Source: an uncultured Oscillospiraceae bacterium (lineage in GTDB: Bacteria; Bacillota; Clostridia; Oscillospirales; Oscillospiraceae). From it: 47,425 nt of DNA. Within the stretch, counting starts at the first letter, position 1. Each line of letters starts with the position of its first letter. The stretch lies in the NCBI GenBank assembly GCA_947625355.1, contig CANQOA010000014.1, positions 1 to 47,425 of the forward strand. Direction: 5' to 3'. Of this stretch, positions 34,776 to 42,710 are shown one piece after another. The notes beneath the pieces are model-generated. The model did no database searches. It was not told the DNA's origin and worked only from the letters and a program-made list of their open reading frames with translations. Made by a program: the position numbers and the translations under genes.

Positions 34776-34810
34776 CGGATTAAAATTTATGAGGATATGA
34801 GGTGGATACA

Positions 34811-36286
34811 ATGATGAGCAACATTCCTGATGTGAAGCTGGGCATCATCGCGGTAAGCCGCGACTGCTTCCCCGTGGCCCTCTCCCAGCGGCGGCGGGCC
34901 GCCATCGTGTCGGCCTACAAGGGCGAGCTCTATGAGTGCCCGGTGACGGTGGAGAACGAAAAGGACATGCTCTCCGCCGTGGCGGACGTGACCGCCGCCG
35001 GCTGCAACGCGCTGGTGGTGTTCCTGGGAAACTTCGGCCCCGAGACGCCGGAGACCCTCATCGCCAAAAACTTCGACGGTCCCTGCATGTACGTCTCCGC
35101 CGCCGAGGGGGACGGGGACCTGATCAACGGCCGGGGCGACGCCTACTGCGGCATGCTCAACTGCTCCTATAACCTGGGTATGCGCCATTTGCAGGCGCAT
35201 ATCCCCGCCTACCCGGTGGGGACCGCCGAGGACATCGCCGCCATGATCGCGGACTTCGTGCCCGTCGCCCGTGCCGTGCTCGGCGTGAAAAACCTGAAGA
35301 TCATCACCTTCGGCCCCCGGCCCCAGGACTTCTTCGCCTGCAACGCCCCCATCAAGGGGCTCTATGAGCTGGGCGTAGAGGTGGAGGAAAACTCCGAGCT
35401 GGACCTGCTGGTGAGCTACAAGGCCCACGCCGGCGATGCGCGCATCGAGGACGTGTGCAAGGATATGGCCGCCGAGATGGGCGAGGGCAAGTACTATCCC
35501 GACCTGCTGGCCCGGATGGCCCAGTTCGAGCTGACGCTGCTGGACTGGGCGGAGGCCCATAAGGGCGCCCGGAAGTACGTGGCCTTTGCCGACAAGTGCT
35601 GGCCCGCGTTCCCGGAGGCCTTCGGCTTCGAGCCCTGCTTCGTCAATTCCCGTCTGGCCAGCCGGGGCATCCCCGTGGCCTGCGAGGTGGACATCTACGG
35701 CGCCCTTTCCGAGTACATCGGCGCGTGCGTGTCCGGCGACGCAGTGACGCTGCTGGACATCAACAACTCCGTGCCCAGGAGCCTGTACGACGCTGCCATC
35801 GCCGGGAAATATGACTACGCCCTCACGGACACCTTCATGGGCTTCCACTGCGGCAACACCCCCAGCTGCAAGCTGTGCGCGGACCGGGCGGTGAAGTATC
35901 AGCTCATCCAGAACCGGCTGCTGGAAAACGGCGGGGAGCCCGACTTCACCCGGGGCACCCTGGAGGGGGACATCGCCCCCAGCGACATCACCTTCTACCG
36001 GCTCCAGTGCGACAGCGAGGGGAAGCTCCGCTCCTATATCGCTCAGGGCGAGGTGCTGCCGGTGGCCACCGGCTCCTTCGGCGGCATCGGCGTGTTCGCC
36101 ATCCCGGAGATGGGGCGGTTCTACCGCCACGTGCTCATCGAGAAGCATTACCCCCACCACGGGGCGGTGGCCTTCGGCCACTATGGCAAGGCCCTCTTTG
36201 ACGTGTTCCGGTTCCTGGGCGTGGGCGATATCGCTTACAACCAGCCCAAGAGCCTGCCCTATCCCACAGAGAACCCCTGGGCGTGA
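34811..36286 (+). CDS. L-fucose/L-arabinose isomerase-like protein
   Basis: A 491-residue protein of the FucI/AraA fold family. The N-terminal half has the Rossmann-like pattern (LGIIAVSRDCFPVALSQRR; NALVVFLGNFGPETPETLI). The C-terminal half holds probable metal ligands: Glu in VACEVDIYGALSEY, Asp in VTLLDINNS and His in YPHHGAVAFGHYGKAL. It should interconvert an aldose and ketose with Mn2+. It is shorter and more divergent than true FucI (about 590 aa), so the sugar is uncertain. I chose ATG 34811 over a GTG three codons upstream because AGGTGG gives 6-nt spacing. Confidence 0.82.
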   Translation: MMSNIPDVKLGIIAVSRDCFPVALSQRRRAAIVSAYKGELYECPVTVENEKDMLSAVADVTAAGCNALVVFLGNFGPETPETLIAKNFDGPCMYVSAAEGDGDLINGRGDAYCGMLNCSYNLGMRHLQAHIPAYPVGTAEDIAAMIADFVPVARAVLGVKNLKIITFGPRPQDFFACNAPIKGLYELGVEVEENSELDLLVSYKAHAGDARIEDVCKDMAAEMGEGKYYPDLLARMAQFELTLLDWAEAHKGARKYVAFADKCWPAFPEAFGFEPCFVNSRLASRGIPVACEVDIYGALSEYIGACVSGDAVTLLDINNSVPRSLYDAAIAGKYDYALTDTFMGFHCGNTPSCKLCADRAVKYQLIQNRLLENGGEPDFTRGTLEGDIAPSDITFYRLQCDSEGKLRSYIAQGEVLPVATGSFGGIGVFAIPEMGRFYRHVLIEKHYPHHGAVAFGHYGKALFDVFRFLGVGDIAYNQPKSLPYPTENPWA

Positions 36287-36337
36287 TCATACGCCTGGGG
36301 AGGGGAGCCAAAGAGGACGATCGGGGAGGATCAGACC

Positions 36338-37816
36338 GTGCGCTATGAGAACCCGGTGATCACCGGCTTTTATCCGGACCCCAGCGTGTGTCAGGCGGAG
36401 GGGAAATACTATTTAGTGGCGAGCTCCTTTCAGTATTTTCCCGGCGTGCCGCTGTTCGAGAGCGAGGACCTGGTGAATTGGTCGCAGATCGGCCATGTGC
36501 TGACCCGGCCCAGCCAGGTGGAGCTGGCCCATGTGCCCAGCTCCGGCGGCGTGTTCGCGCCCACTATCCGGTATCATCGGGGACGGTTTTACATGGTCAC
36601 CACCAACGCCACCGCCCAGCGGAACTTTTATGTCTGGACGGACGACATCCGGGGCGCATGGTCCGAGCCGGTGACGGTGGAGCAGGGGGGCATCGACCCC
36701 TCGCTGCTGTTCGACGGGGACAGCGTCTACTTCCTCAGCAACGGCGAGGACGACCAGGGCGCCGCCGGCATCACCCAGTGCCGGATCGACATCGCCACCG
36801 GGCGGAAGCTCTCCCCCAGCCGCTGCATCTGGCGGGGGACCGGAGGGCGCTATCTGGAAGCGCCGCATATGTACCATATCGGCCCCTGGTATTACCTGCT
36901 GGCGGCGGAGGGGGGCACCGAGTATGGCCATATGGTGGTCTGCGCCCGGTCCGCCGACCCCTGGGGCCCCTTTGAGAGCTGCCCGTTCAACCCCATCCTG
37001 ACCAACCGGGACAAGGCCCCCGGCATCATCCAGGGCATCGGCCACGGGGACTTGGTGCAGGACGCCGCCGGCGGCTGGCACATCCTGACCCTGGGCTTCC
37101 GGCAGATCGGGCCTTGGGAGCCCTATCACACCCTGGGCCGGGAGGTGTTCCTCACCCCCGTGCGCTTCGGGCCGGACGGCTGGCCCCGATGCGGGAACGA
37201 CGGCACCGCGGAGCTTGCTTATGAGCTTGCGGGGGACTTCCGGCAGGAACGCAAGCGGGTATACACCTTCGAAAACACCGATCCGGCGCGGGACTGGTGC
37301 TTTCTGCGCCGGCCGGCAGCGGAAAATTACCGCTTTGCCCCCGATGGGCTCACCCTCCGTGGCAGCGCGGTCACGCTGGACGAGGCCAGTTCGCCTACCT
37401 TTGCCGGGCTGCGGCAGAGGGGCTTTGACTTTGAGCTGTCCGTGGATGTGGACGCCGCCGGCGGCGAGGCCGGCGTGACCGCGTATATGTGCGAGGACGA
37501 GCACTACGATCTGGCGCTGCGGCGTGGGCCCGGCGGCTGGGAGGCCGCGCTGCGGCTGAACATCGGCGGCGTCCGCCATATGCAGGCGGCGATCCCCCTC
37601 CGGGAGGGCCGTGCCCGGCTTGTCATCCGGGCGGACAGCCTGACGTATAAATTTTATGTAAACCAAGATGGCGAGGAACGGCCCCTGGGCCAGGGAAGGG
37701 CGAAGTACCTCTCCAGCGAGGTCTCCGGCGGTTTCACCGGCGTGGTGCTGGGGCTGTACGCCGTGGGGGAGGATACAGCGGTGTTCCGGGACCTGCGGGT
37801 CGAGTATTTCTCCTGA
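36338..37816 (+). CDS. GH43 glycosidase (beta-xylosidase/alpha-L-arabinofuranosidase type)
   Basis: A 492-residue GH43 enzyme without signal peptide, so intracellular. The five-blade propeller has the catalytic triad: general base Asp in FYPDPSVCQ (residue 14), pKa-modulating Asp in GGIDPSLLFDG and acid Glu in YLEAPHMYHIG. The C-terminal 190 residues form a jelly-roll (DFELSVDVDAAGGEAGVTAY) of the GH43_C2 type. This two-domain form usually hydrolyses xylo- or arabino-oligosaccharides. It starts with GTG, preceded by GGGGAGG at 8 nt. With xylB it suggests pentose-glycan use. It is the last gene of the operon; its original terminator appears to have been split by the element at 37841. Confidence 0.9.
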   Translation: MRYENPVITGFYPDPSVCQAEGKYYLVASSFQYFPGVPLFESEDLVNWSQIGHVLTRPSQVELAHVPSSGGVFAPTIRYHRGRFYMVTTNATAQRNFYVWTDDIRGAWSEPVTVEQGGIDPSLLFDGDSVYFLSNGEDDQGAAGITQCRIDIATGRKLSPSRCIWRGTGGRYLEAPHMYHIGPWYYLLAAEGGTEYGHMVVCARSADPWGPFESCPFNPILTNRDKAPGIIQGIGHGDLVQDAAGGWHILTLGFRQIGPWEPYHTLGREVFLTPVRFGPDGWPRCGNDGTAELAYELAGDFRQERKRVYTFENTDPARDWCFLRRPAAENYRFAPDGLTLRGSAVTLDEASSPTFAGLRQRGFDFELSVDVDAAGGEAGVTAYMCEDEHYDLALRRGPGGWEAALRLNIGGVRHMQAAIPLREGRARLVIRADSLTYKFYVNQDGEERPLGQGRAKYLSSEVSGGFTGVVLGLYAVGEDTAVFRDLRVEYFS

Positions 37817-37972
37817 GAGCTCCGTTTTAAGATCGAAAAAGGACGGTATGGCGTTTGCCATACCGTCTCAGTCTGTCAAAGAAGGAAACATTTTCAAGGA
37901 GCGAAAACGGCCCTTTTTCGCATAAAGGCCAGAAATAACCACTTGAAACTCTTTCTACTTGCAGCATTCGTA

Positions 37973-38332
37973 TCAGTTTTCATAAATTGCAAGAAATGAC
38001 GTAATTCTTCCATAAGTATATTCGCCCTCGATCAAACCAAATTCAGGGTCATAGTATTTGTCATGATAGAACAATACCCAATGCGTATAACCGCCATTCG
38101 CATGAACAGTCAAAATGGAATACTTATAAGGCGTAGGATTCTTCTTCGATATGCGGGTATTCCGTTCAGCATGGCGGATCTCATATTTATCAAGTATTTC
38201 CATAAGCTGCCCAATGCTGGTCGGACCGCTTGTTTTCATATCCCTGATCACATCGTTTATGTCCTTGCCTGTGATCATTGCAATGCATGCCTGTCCGCAT
38301 GTCTCAAAAGATGGTTGTTTGATCAGCTGCAT
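37973..38332 (-). CDS. Small C39/papain-like cysteine peptidase-fold protein
   Basis: A 119-residue stand-alone C39-type domain. The motif QPSFETCGQACIAMITG has Cys12 in the catalytic position, and GGYTHWVLFYHDKYYDPEFG has His84 and Asp95, so a full Cys-His-Asp triad is visible. There is no transporter or membrane domain, unlike the C39 peptidases of bacteriocin exporters. The family is common in Clostridia and often of unknown role. GAAGGAG precedes the ATG at 8 nt. It lies 31 nt downstream of the XRE-type regulator, so the two are probably co-transcribed. Its codon use is AT-rich, which suggests recent acquisition. Confidence 0.78.
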   Translation of the reverse strand: MQLIKQPSFETCGQACIAMITGKDINDVIRDMKTSGPTSIGQLMEILDKYEIRHAERNTRISKKNPTPYKYSILTVHANGGYTHWVLFYHDKYYDPEFGLIEGEYTYGRITSFLAIYEN

Positions 38333-38363
38333 AAATTACTCCTTCATTCCAATTTTGGCTGCG

Positions 38364-39101
38364 CTATGAAAAATATGTGTGTAAGCTTCCGTCTGTTACC
38401 GCATTTACATAAACATACACGTCCATGTATGTTATTCCCTCCTTGTCATATTCATACTCGAAGCATGACAATATATTATCCTCTGCTTTTTCCTTAAAAC
38501 CTTTTGCACCTAAATATTGCATGATTTTTTTATAAGCGTTAGGAATACGCTCAAAAGCATTCTTAAATGGTTTGCGTATGGTGATCACCGCATAATCCGC
38601 TTCTTTTTGCTCTGCGATTTCTACTCCCGGATAGGTCGCTTCAAACCCTTGCGGTAAAATATACGCAGCCGCATAGCCATTCAACCCAAATCGATTTCTC
38701 TGTTCTAAAGTTACAAATGGAAAATCCCAGCCTATCTTTTTTGCGTCTTTATCAAACGCCAACAGACCAGAAGCCATCGCCCAACGCTCCATATATGCGT
38801 TTACATCGTTTTCCGGCTGCGGCGAGATCATCACATAGCGCACCATTTTGAATGGCTTCACAGTCTGAACTCTTACTTCGGAATAAATACTTTCATTTTC
38901 CGGCAGACTCTTTCTTACGAGTTCGTCCAGGTTACAGGAGAAAAAATCGCAGATCTCCAATAATTTCTCCAATTCTGGGATCGCGTCGCCCGCTTCCCAT
39001 TTTGCAACCGTTTGACGTGATACTGCCATTCGTTCCGAAAATCCCTCCTGCGTGATCTTCCTTTGCTTTCTGAGATACTGGATATTTTGTCCTAGATACA
39101 T
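38364..39101 (-). CDS. XRE-type HTH regulator with GyrI-like effector domain
   Basis: A 245-residue protein. The N-terminal HTH (residues about 3-60: QNIQYLRKQRKITQEGFSER, then VSRQTVAKWEAGDAIPELEK) is a classic XRE domain. The C-terminal 150 residues (VRVQTVKPFKMVRYVMISPQ; ADYAVITIRKPFKNAFERI) match the GyrI/AraC effector-binding fold, which senses small molecules such as drugs. I chose ATG 39101 because AGGAGG lies 7 nt upstream; an in-frame ATG 19 codons earlier lacks one. AT-rich. It may control itself and the C39-like gene. Confidence 0.82.
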   Translation of the reverse strand: MYLGQNIQYLRKQRKITQEGFSERMAVSRQTVAKWEAGDAIPELEKLLEICDFFSCNLDELVRKSLPENESIYSEVRVQTVKPFKMVRYVMISPQPENDVNAYMERWAMASGLLAFDKDAKKIGWDFPFVTLEQRNRFGLNGYAAAYILPQGFEATYPGVEIAEQKEADYAVITIRKPFKNAFERIPNAYKKIMQYLGAKGFKEKAEDNILSCFEYEYDKEGITYMDVYVYVNAVTDGSLHTYFS

Positions 39102-39393
39102 ATTTCGCCTCCTATTCATGTCCTCAATATATATCATGGTACAGAGAAAAACCACCAACCATTATCTGCTATTTTAGCTTAAATTGCAAACCGGCAGTTT
39201 ACATTTTACCCTCAACGCATACATACTCTTTTTCCCCATTATACCATGTCGCGCGGTTCCGGCGTCAGCCGGGAGCGCGACCGGTATCTTTGGGGTGCTC
39301 CCAAATTTGGGGAGTTCTTTGACAGACTGGGACGGTATGGCGTCTGCCATACCGTCCTTTGCTTAAAATTATGTCATAAAAACGGGAAGTTGT

Positions 39394-40149
39394 CTAATTC
39401 TTTATCTGTGCTATCATAAATGCCGCAAATTCGTGGGAACAATTTTCGTCCCATTGCGTTGATTTATCAGATGAATATTCGTCCAGCGCTTTTTCTATCA
39501 AAGGGCGATACTTTTCCGGGACATTGCATATTCCCCATTTACCGCCTTCCCGTTTTGACAGGATAAGTTCTTCTCTTTTATATGCCAGCACTCTGCATAA
39601 GTTCAGAATAATGTAAGTGGGGTCATCCATGATTTCTGATTCAGCGTCCTTGATATCATTCCAAATGCTGTCAAAGTAGTATTCTTTCCTGACTGCTCCA
39701 AAGACGTCTTTGATATCGTCCCCAAAAAGACATTTTCCCCTGTGACGAATCATTGTAAAATGAGCGGCCAAATCTTTATCAGTCCCCTTCATTTTAGCGA
39801 TATAATCGAAAGGGTCGGTTTTATACCATTGCAAATGTGCAACAGAAAAGTGCAATTCAAACGGAGTCGGGTAAATGAACGGATCGCACACCTGCCTTTT
39901 TACGATGCTGCATTCGATCCCTTTTGGAGGCGCAAATGCATTTAATTCCACGACCATATCCATGAAGCGATGTTTTGTGCTGTTTGGAATAGCCTCCTTT
40001 ACGACAACTAACAAATCAATATCACTTTTATTTTCATTGTAGCATCCCATAGCAGCAGAGCCATGAAGATAGATCCCGATCAGAGCATCTCCTAATATTT
40101 TTCGACTTTGTGTGACAAAATTATTGAGCAAATCATTTTGAGCGTCCAT
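39394..40149 (-). CDS. Aminoglycoside-nucleotidyltransferase-like protein (ANT/AadA type, DUF4111 tail)
   Basis: A 251-residue nucleotidyltransferase. The core motif LHGSAAMGC (residues 29-36) with SDIDLL (Asp43, Asp45 as metal ligands) is that of ANT(3'')/ANT(9)-type enzymes. The C-terminal helical DUF4111-like region (LNLCRVLAYKREELILSKRE; GICNVPEKYRPLIEKALDEY) completes the fold. Such proteins adenylylate streptomycin or spectinomycin, but many relatives are not proven resistance genes. I chose ATG 40149 because it places the GSA motif where AadA has it; an ATG at 40212, 8 nt after the GH95 stop, would add 21 residues. AT-rich, unlike GH95 upstream. Transcription probably continues from GH95. 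Confidence 0.78.
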   Translation of the reverse strand: MDAQNDLLNNFVTQSRKILGDALIGIYLHGSAAMGCYNENKSDIDLLVVVKEAIPNSTKHRFMDMVVELNAFAPPKGIECSIVKRQVCDPFIYPTPFELHFSVAHLQWYKTDPFDYIAKMKGTDKDLAAHFTMIRHRGKCLFGDDIKDVFGAVRKEYYFDSIWNDIKDAESEIMDDPTYIILNLCRVLAYKREELILSKREGGKWGICNVPEKYRPLIEKALDEYSSDKSTQWDENCSHEFAAFMIAQIKN

Positions 40150-40220
40150 GTCTAACGTATCCTCTAAAGCCTCTGATACAGTGGTCTGCCGGATGGCTGT
40201 CCGACTTTTCATACACCTTC

Positions 40221-42434
40221 TCACACCGGCAGAGGGAAGGTCTGGCCGGGCTCGGTCTCCAGGGAGAATCGCCGTCCGTTGACGAGTAGCTGGGCGGTGC
40301 CGCCCAGCCGGGAGGTGAGCGTGCCCTCTGTCACCCGCCCGTCCTTCCAGGAAAAGGAGAGGATGTAGCCGCCCCGGACGCGCACGCCCGTCAGGGAGCC
40401 ATCGGTCCAGTCCGGGGGCAGGGCCGGCAGCAGCCGGATGACGCCCTCGTGGCTCTGGACCAGCATCTCCAGGATGCCTGCCGTGCCGCCGAAGTTGCCG
40501 TCGATCTGGAAGGGGGGATGGTAGTCGAAGAGGTTGGAGAGGGTGCTCTTGGCCAGCAGCGCCTGCAGGTGCTCTCCGGCGGCTTGGCCGTCGCCCAGGC
40601 GGGCGAAGAAGTTGATGATCCAGGCACGGCTCCAGCCGGTGTGGCCGCCGCCGTTGGCAAGCCGCCGCTCCAGCGTTTTCCGGGCGGCAGCCGCCAGTTC
40701 CGGCGTCCCGTCCGGCGTGATCTGCCAGCCGGGGTACAGCCCGTAGAGAGGGGAGATGTGCCGGTGGCCCGGCTCCCACTGCTCGTAGTCCTCCATCCAC
40801 TCCCGGATGCCGCCGTCCGCGCCGGTCCGATAGGGCGGCAGACGCTTCAAAAGCCCTGGGAGCGCGGCGGTCAGCTCGTCCTCGAGATGTAGCAGCTGCC
40901 CGCACCGGAGCGTGATCTCGAACAGCTCCCGGATGATGGCGGTGTCCATGGTGGGACCCGCGCACACCGAGGTCTTTTGGCCGGAGACGGGGTCGATGTA
41001 GCTGTTTTCCGGCGAGCTGGAGGGGGCGGTCACCAGATAGCCCGTGTTGGGGTCCTCCGTCAGCAGGTCCGCGAAAAACCGGGCGCTGCCCTCGATGACC
41101 GGCCAGTACTGCCGGAGGAAATCCGTGTCGCCGGTGTAAAGGTAGTGCTCATAGAGGTGGCGGCAGCACCATGCCCCGCCGCAGAGAAAGCCGCCCCACA
41201 GCGGGTCCTGCCCCGGTGCGGTGAAGCCCCAGGGGTTGGCCAGCACATGAGCCACCCAGCCCCGGCAGCCGTACATGACGCGGGCGGTCTCGGCGCCGTG
41301 CTCCGCCAGGAAGGCGATATACCGGTACAGCGCGTCGCCGTATTCCTCCAGCCCCGCCGCGTCCACGAACCAGTAATTCATCTGCAGGTTGATGTTGATG
41401 TGGTAGTCCCCGTTCCAGGGGGCGGTCATGTCTCCGCACCAGACGCCCTGCAGGTTGGCCGGCAGCCGGCCCCAGGCGGAGCCGATGAAAAGATACCGGC
41501 CATAGTCGAAATACAGCCGGACAAGGCCCAGGTCGCGCTCTCCGCCGCGCACCCGTTCCAGACGCAGGTCCGTGGGCAGCGCCTCCAGCGTCGGGTCGGC
41601 GGGGAGAGAGAGGGTGCAGCGGCCCATGGCCTCCTCCATCCAGGCGGCTTCCTCCGCCAGCACGGCGTCAAAGCCCATGGACCGGGCCGCGGCGATCCTG
41701 GCGCGGCAGAGGGCCTCCGGGGCCTCTTCGCGGCGATAGGTGGTGGCGGTGGAGGTCCAGATGACCAGCTCGCCGGCGCCGGTGACGGTAAGGCAGCCGT
41801 CTTTGACGGCGACGGCGCCGTCCGTGTCCACCCGGATGACCGTGCAAAAGCCCATGGCCCCGGGGCCCTGCTGCTGTCCGCGGACGACGATCTCCTCTTC
41901 CGCATAGCTGACGGAGCACTGCTCCCGGGAAAAGCGCATCGCATACGGCCCGCCGCCGGTGACGCGGCTGGCGGTCACCTCCCGCCGGTGGGAGACAGTG
42001 TGCACCCGCCGGACCGGGCCAAAGCGGGTCTGCGCCACGCCACGATCCAGGTCCAGCTCCCGGACATACCCGGCCGTATCGGGCGCGGGGCTGTCGATGA
42101 AAAGGGTCCCGGCGGTCTGATAACTGCCATAGTAGGCGTCGTCGCTGCCGCCGCCGAGGCAGACCTGGTATTGCCTGCACAGGGCCTCCGCCTGCTGCGG
42201 GCGGCCCTCGAACAGCAGCCGGCGGATCTCGGGCAGGTGCTCTTTGCAGGCGGGATCGTCCCACTGGGCGGGGTAGCCGCTCCAGAGGCTTTCCTCGTTG
42301 AGCTGCAGCTGCTCGGTCTCCGTGCCGCCAAAGACCATCATGCCCAGCGAGCCTCCCCCGAGGGGGAGCGCCGTGTTCCAATCCTCCGCCGGGGCTGTGT
42401 ACCACAATTTACGGGATGGCTTCATGCTGTCCAT
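40221..42434 (-). CDS. GH95 alpha-L-fucosidase (or alpha-L-galactosidase)
   Basis: A 737-residue GH95 enzyme without signal peptide, hence probably intracellular. The N-terminal beta domain begins LWYTAPAEDWNTALPLGGGS, with QLNEESLWSGYP. The (alpha/alpha)6 barrel has YHININLQMNYW, whose Asn pair activates water, and APSSSPENSYIDPVSG with the catalytic Glu. ANGGGHTGWSRAWIINFFARL closes the site. GH95 inverts alpha-1,2-fucosyl (or alpha-L-galactosyl) linkages, such as blood-group H ends on mucin or milk glycans. RBS AAAGGAG at about 8 nt. It is divergent from the LacI gene with shared operator-like sites, so it probably belongs to that regulon. Confidence 0.92.
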   Translation of the reverse strand: MDSMKPSRKLWYTAPAEDWNTALPLGGGSLGMMVFGGTETEQLQLNEESLWSGYPAQWDDPACKEHLPEIRRLLFEGRPQQAEALCRQYQVCLGGGSDDAYYGSYQTAGTLFIDSPAPDTAGYVRELDLDRGVAQTRFGPVRRVHTVSHRREVTASRVTGGGPYAMRFSREQCSVSYAEEEIVVRGQQQGPGAMGFCTVIRVDTDGAVAVKDGCLTVTGAGELVIWTSTATTYRREEAPEALCRARIAAARSMGFDAVLAEEAAWMEEAMGRCTLSLPADPTLEALPTDLRLERVRGGERDLGLVRLYFDYGRYLFIGSAWGRLPANLQGVWCGDMTAPWNGDYHININLQMNYWFVDAAGLEEYGDALYRYIAFLAEHGAETARVMYGCRGWVAHVLANPWGFTAPGQDPLWGGFLCGGAWCCRHLYEHYLYTGDTDFLRQYWPVIEGSARFFADLLTEDPNTGYLVTAPSSSPENSYIDPVSGQKTSVCAGPTMDTAIIRELFEITLRCGQLLHLEDELTAALPGLLKRLPPYRTGADGGIREWMEDYEQWEPGHRHISPLYGLYPGWQITPDGTPELAAAARKTLERRLANGGGHTGWSRAWIINFFARLGDGQAAGEHLQALLAKSTLSNLFDYHPPFQIDGNFGGTAGILEMLVQSHEGVIRLLPALPPDWTDGSLTGVRVRGGYILSFSWKDGRVTEGTLTSRLGGTAQLLVNGRRFSLETEPGQTFPLPV

Positions 42435-42462
42435 ATGTCTGCTCCTTTCCCGATAGGAGATT

Positions 42463-42472
42463 AATCGTTTTC
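42463..42472. promoter_or_regulatory. Candidate LacI-family half operator near GH95
   Basis: The 10-mer AATCGTTTTC occurs here, 29 nt upstream of the GH95 start, and again at 42669-42678 inside the larger palindrome near the lacI-type promoter. Shared sites in a divergent region suggest joint control; proof is lacking. Confidence 0.45.
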
Positions 42473-42629
42473 GTGCCGCCGCGGCGCATGCGCGGGTTTT
42501 GTATGGGCGTATTATTGATCATTTTCCAAAAAAATGCAACCGGAGCCGGGATGATTTGGATCAATTGCCAAAGAACTTTTCTTCAATTTATACAATTTGA
42601 CAAAATTTAAAAAGTTTGGCACCGGATCA

Positions 42630-42658
42630 TTGACGTATTCGTGTAAAGTCACTATAAT
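42630..42658 (+). promoter_or_regulatory. Promoter of the LacI/GH94-like operon
   Basis: TTGACG (42630-42635), 17 nt, TATAAT (42653-42658): close to full consensus, 53 nt before the start codon. Confidence 0.85.
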
Positions 42659-42663
42659 CTAAG

Positions 42664-42681
42664 AGAGAAATCGTTTTCTCT
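42664..42681. promoter_or_regulatory. Palindromic operator overlapping the lacI-type transcription start
   Basis: AGAGAAATCGTTTTCTCT is an 18-bp inverted repeat centred on CG (16 of 18 positions symmetric), the form expected of a LacI/GalR-family site. It begins 5 nt after the -10 box, at the likely start of transcription, so bound repressor would block initiation. Autoregulation is the simplest reading. Confidence 0.7.
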
Positions 42682-42710
42682 ATTGTCTGTCGGGAGTGGA
42701 GGATGCAGAT

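Larger units (their letters stand above)
37841..39357. mobile_element. About 1.5-kb cassette flanked by a duplicated terminator hairpin (element B)
   Basis: A stem-loop with arms GACGGTATGGC and GCCATACCGTC occurs at 37842-37867 and again at 39331-39356, in direct orientation with one loop difference (GTTT/GTCT). Immediately inside are inverted 13-bp ends, GTCTGTCAAAGAA (37871-37883) and TTCTTTGACAGAC (39315-39327). The interior carries two AT-rich minus-strand genes with a base composition unlike the host, but the right inner end (39246-39327) is GC-rich and holds further hairpins. No transposase is present. Joining outer flanks through one hairpin copy restores AAAAAGG-stem-loop-CCTTT, a bidirectional terminator for the GH43 gene and the nucleotidyltransferase gene. 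Confidence 0.72.

Noticed and set aside
42435..42629. A 64-codon plus-strand ORF in the GH95-lacI gap
   Set aside because: It lacks a ribosome site and overlaps the control region; composition is that of intergenic DNA.
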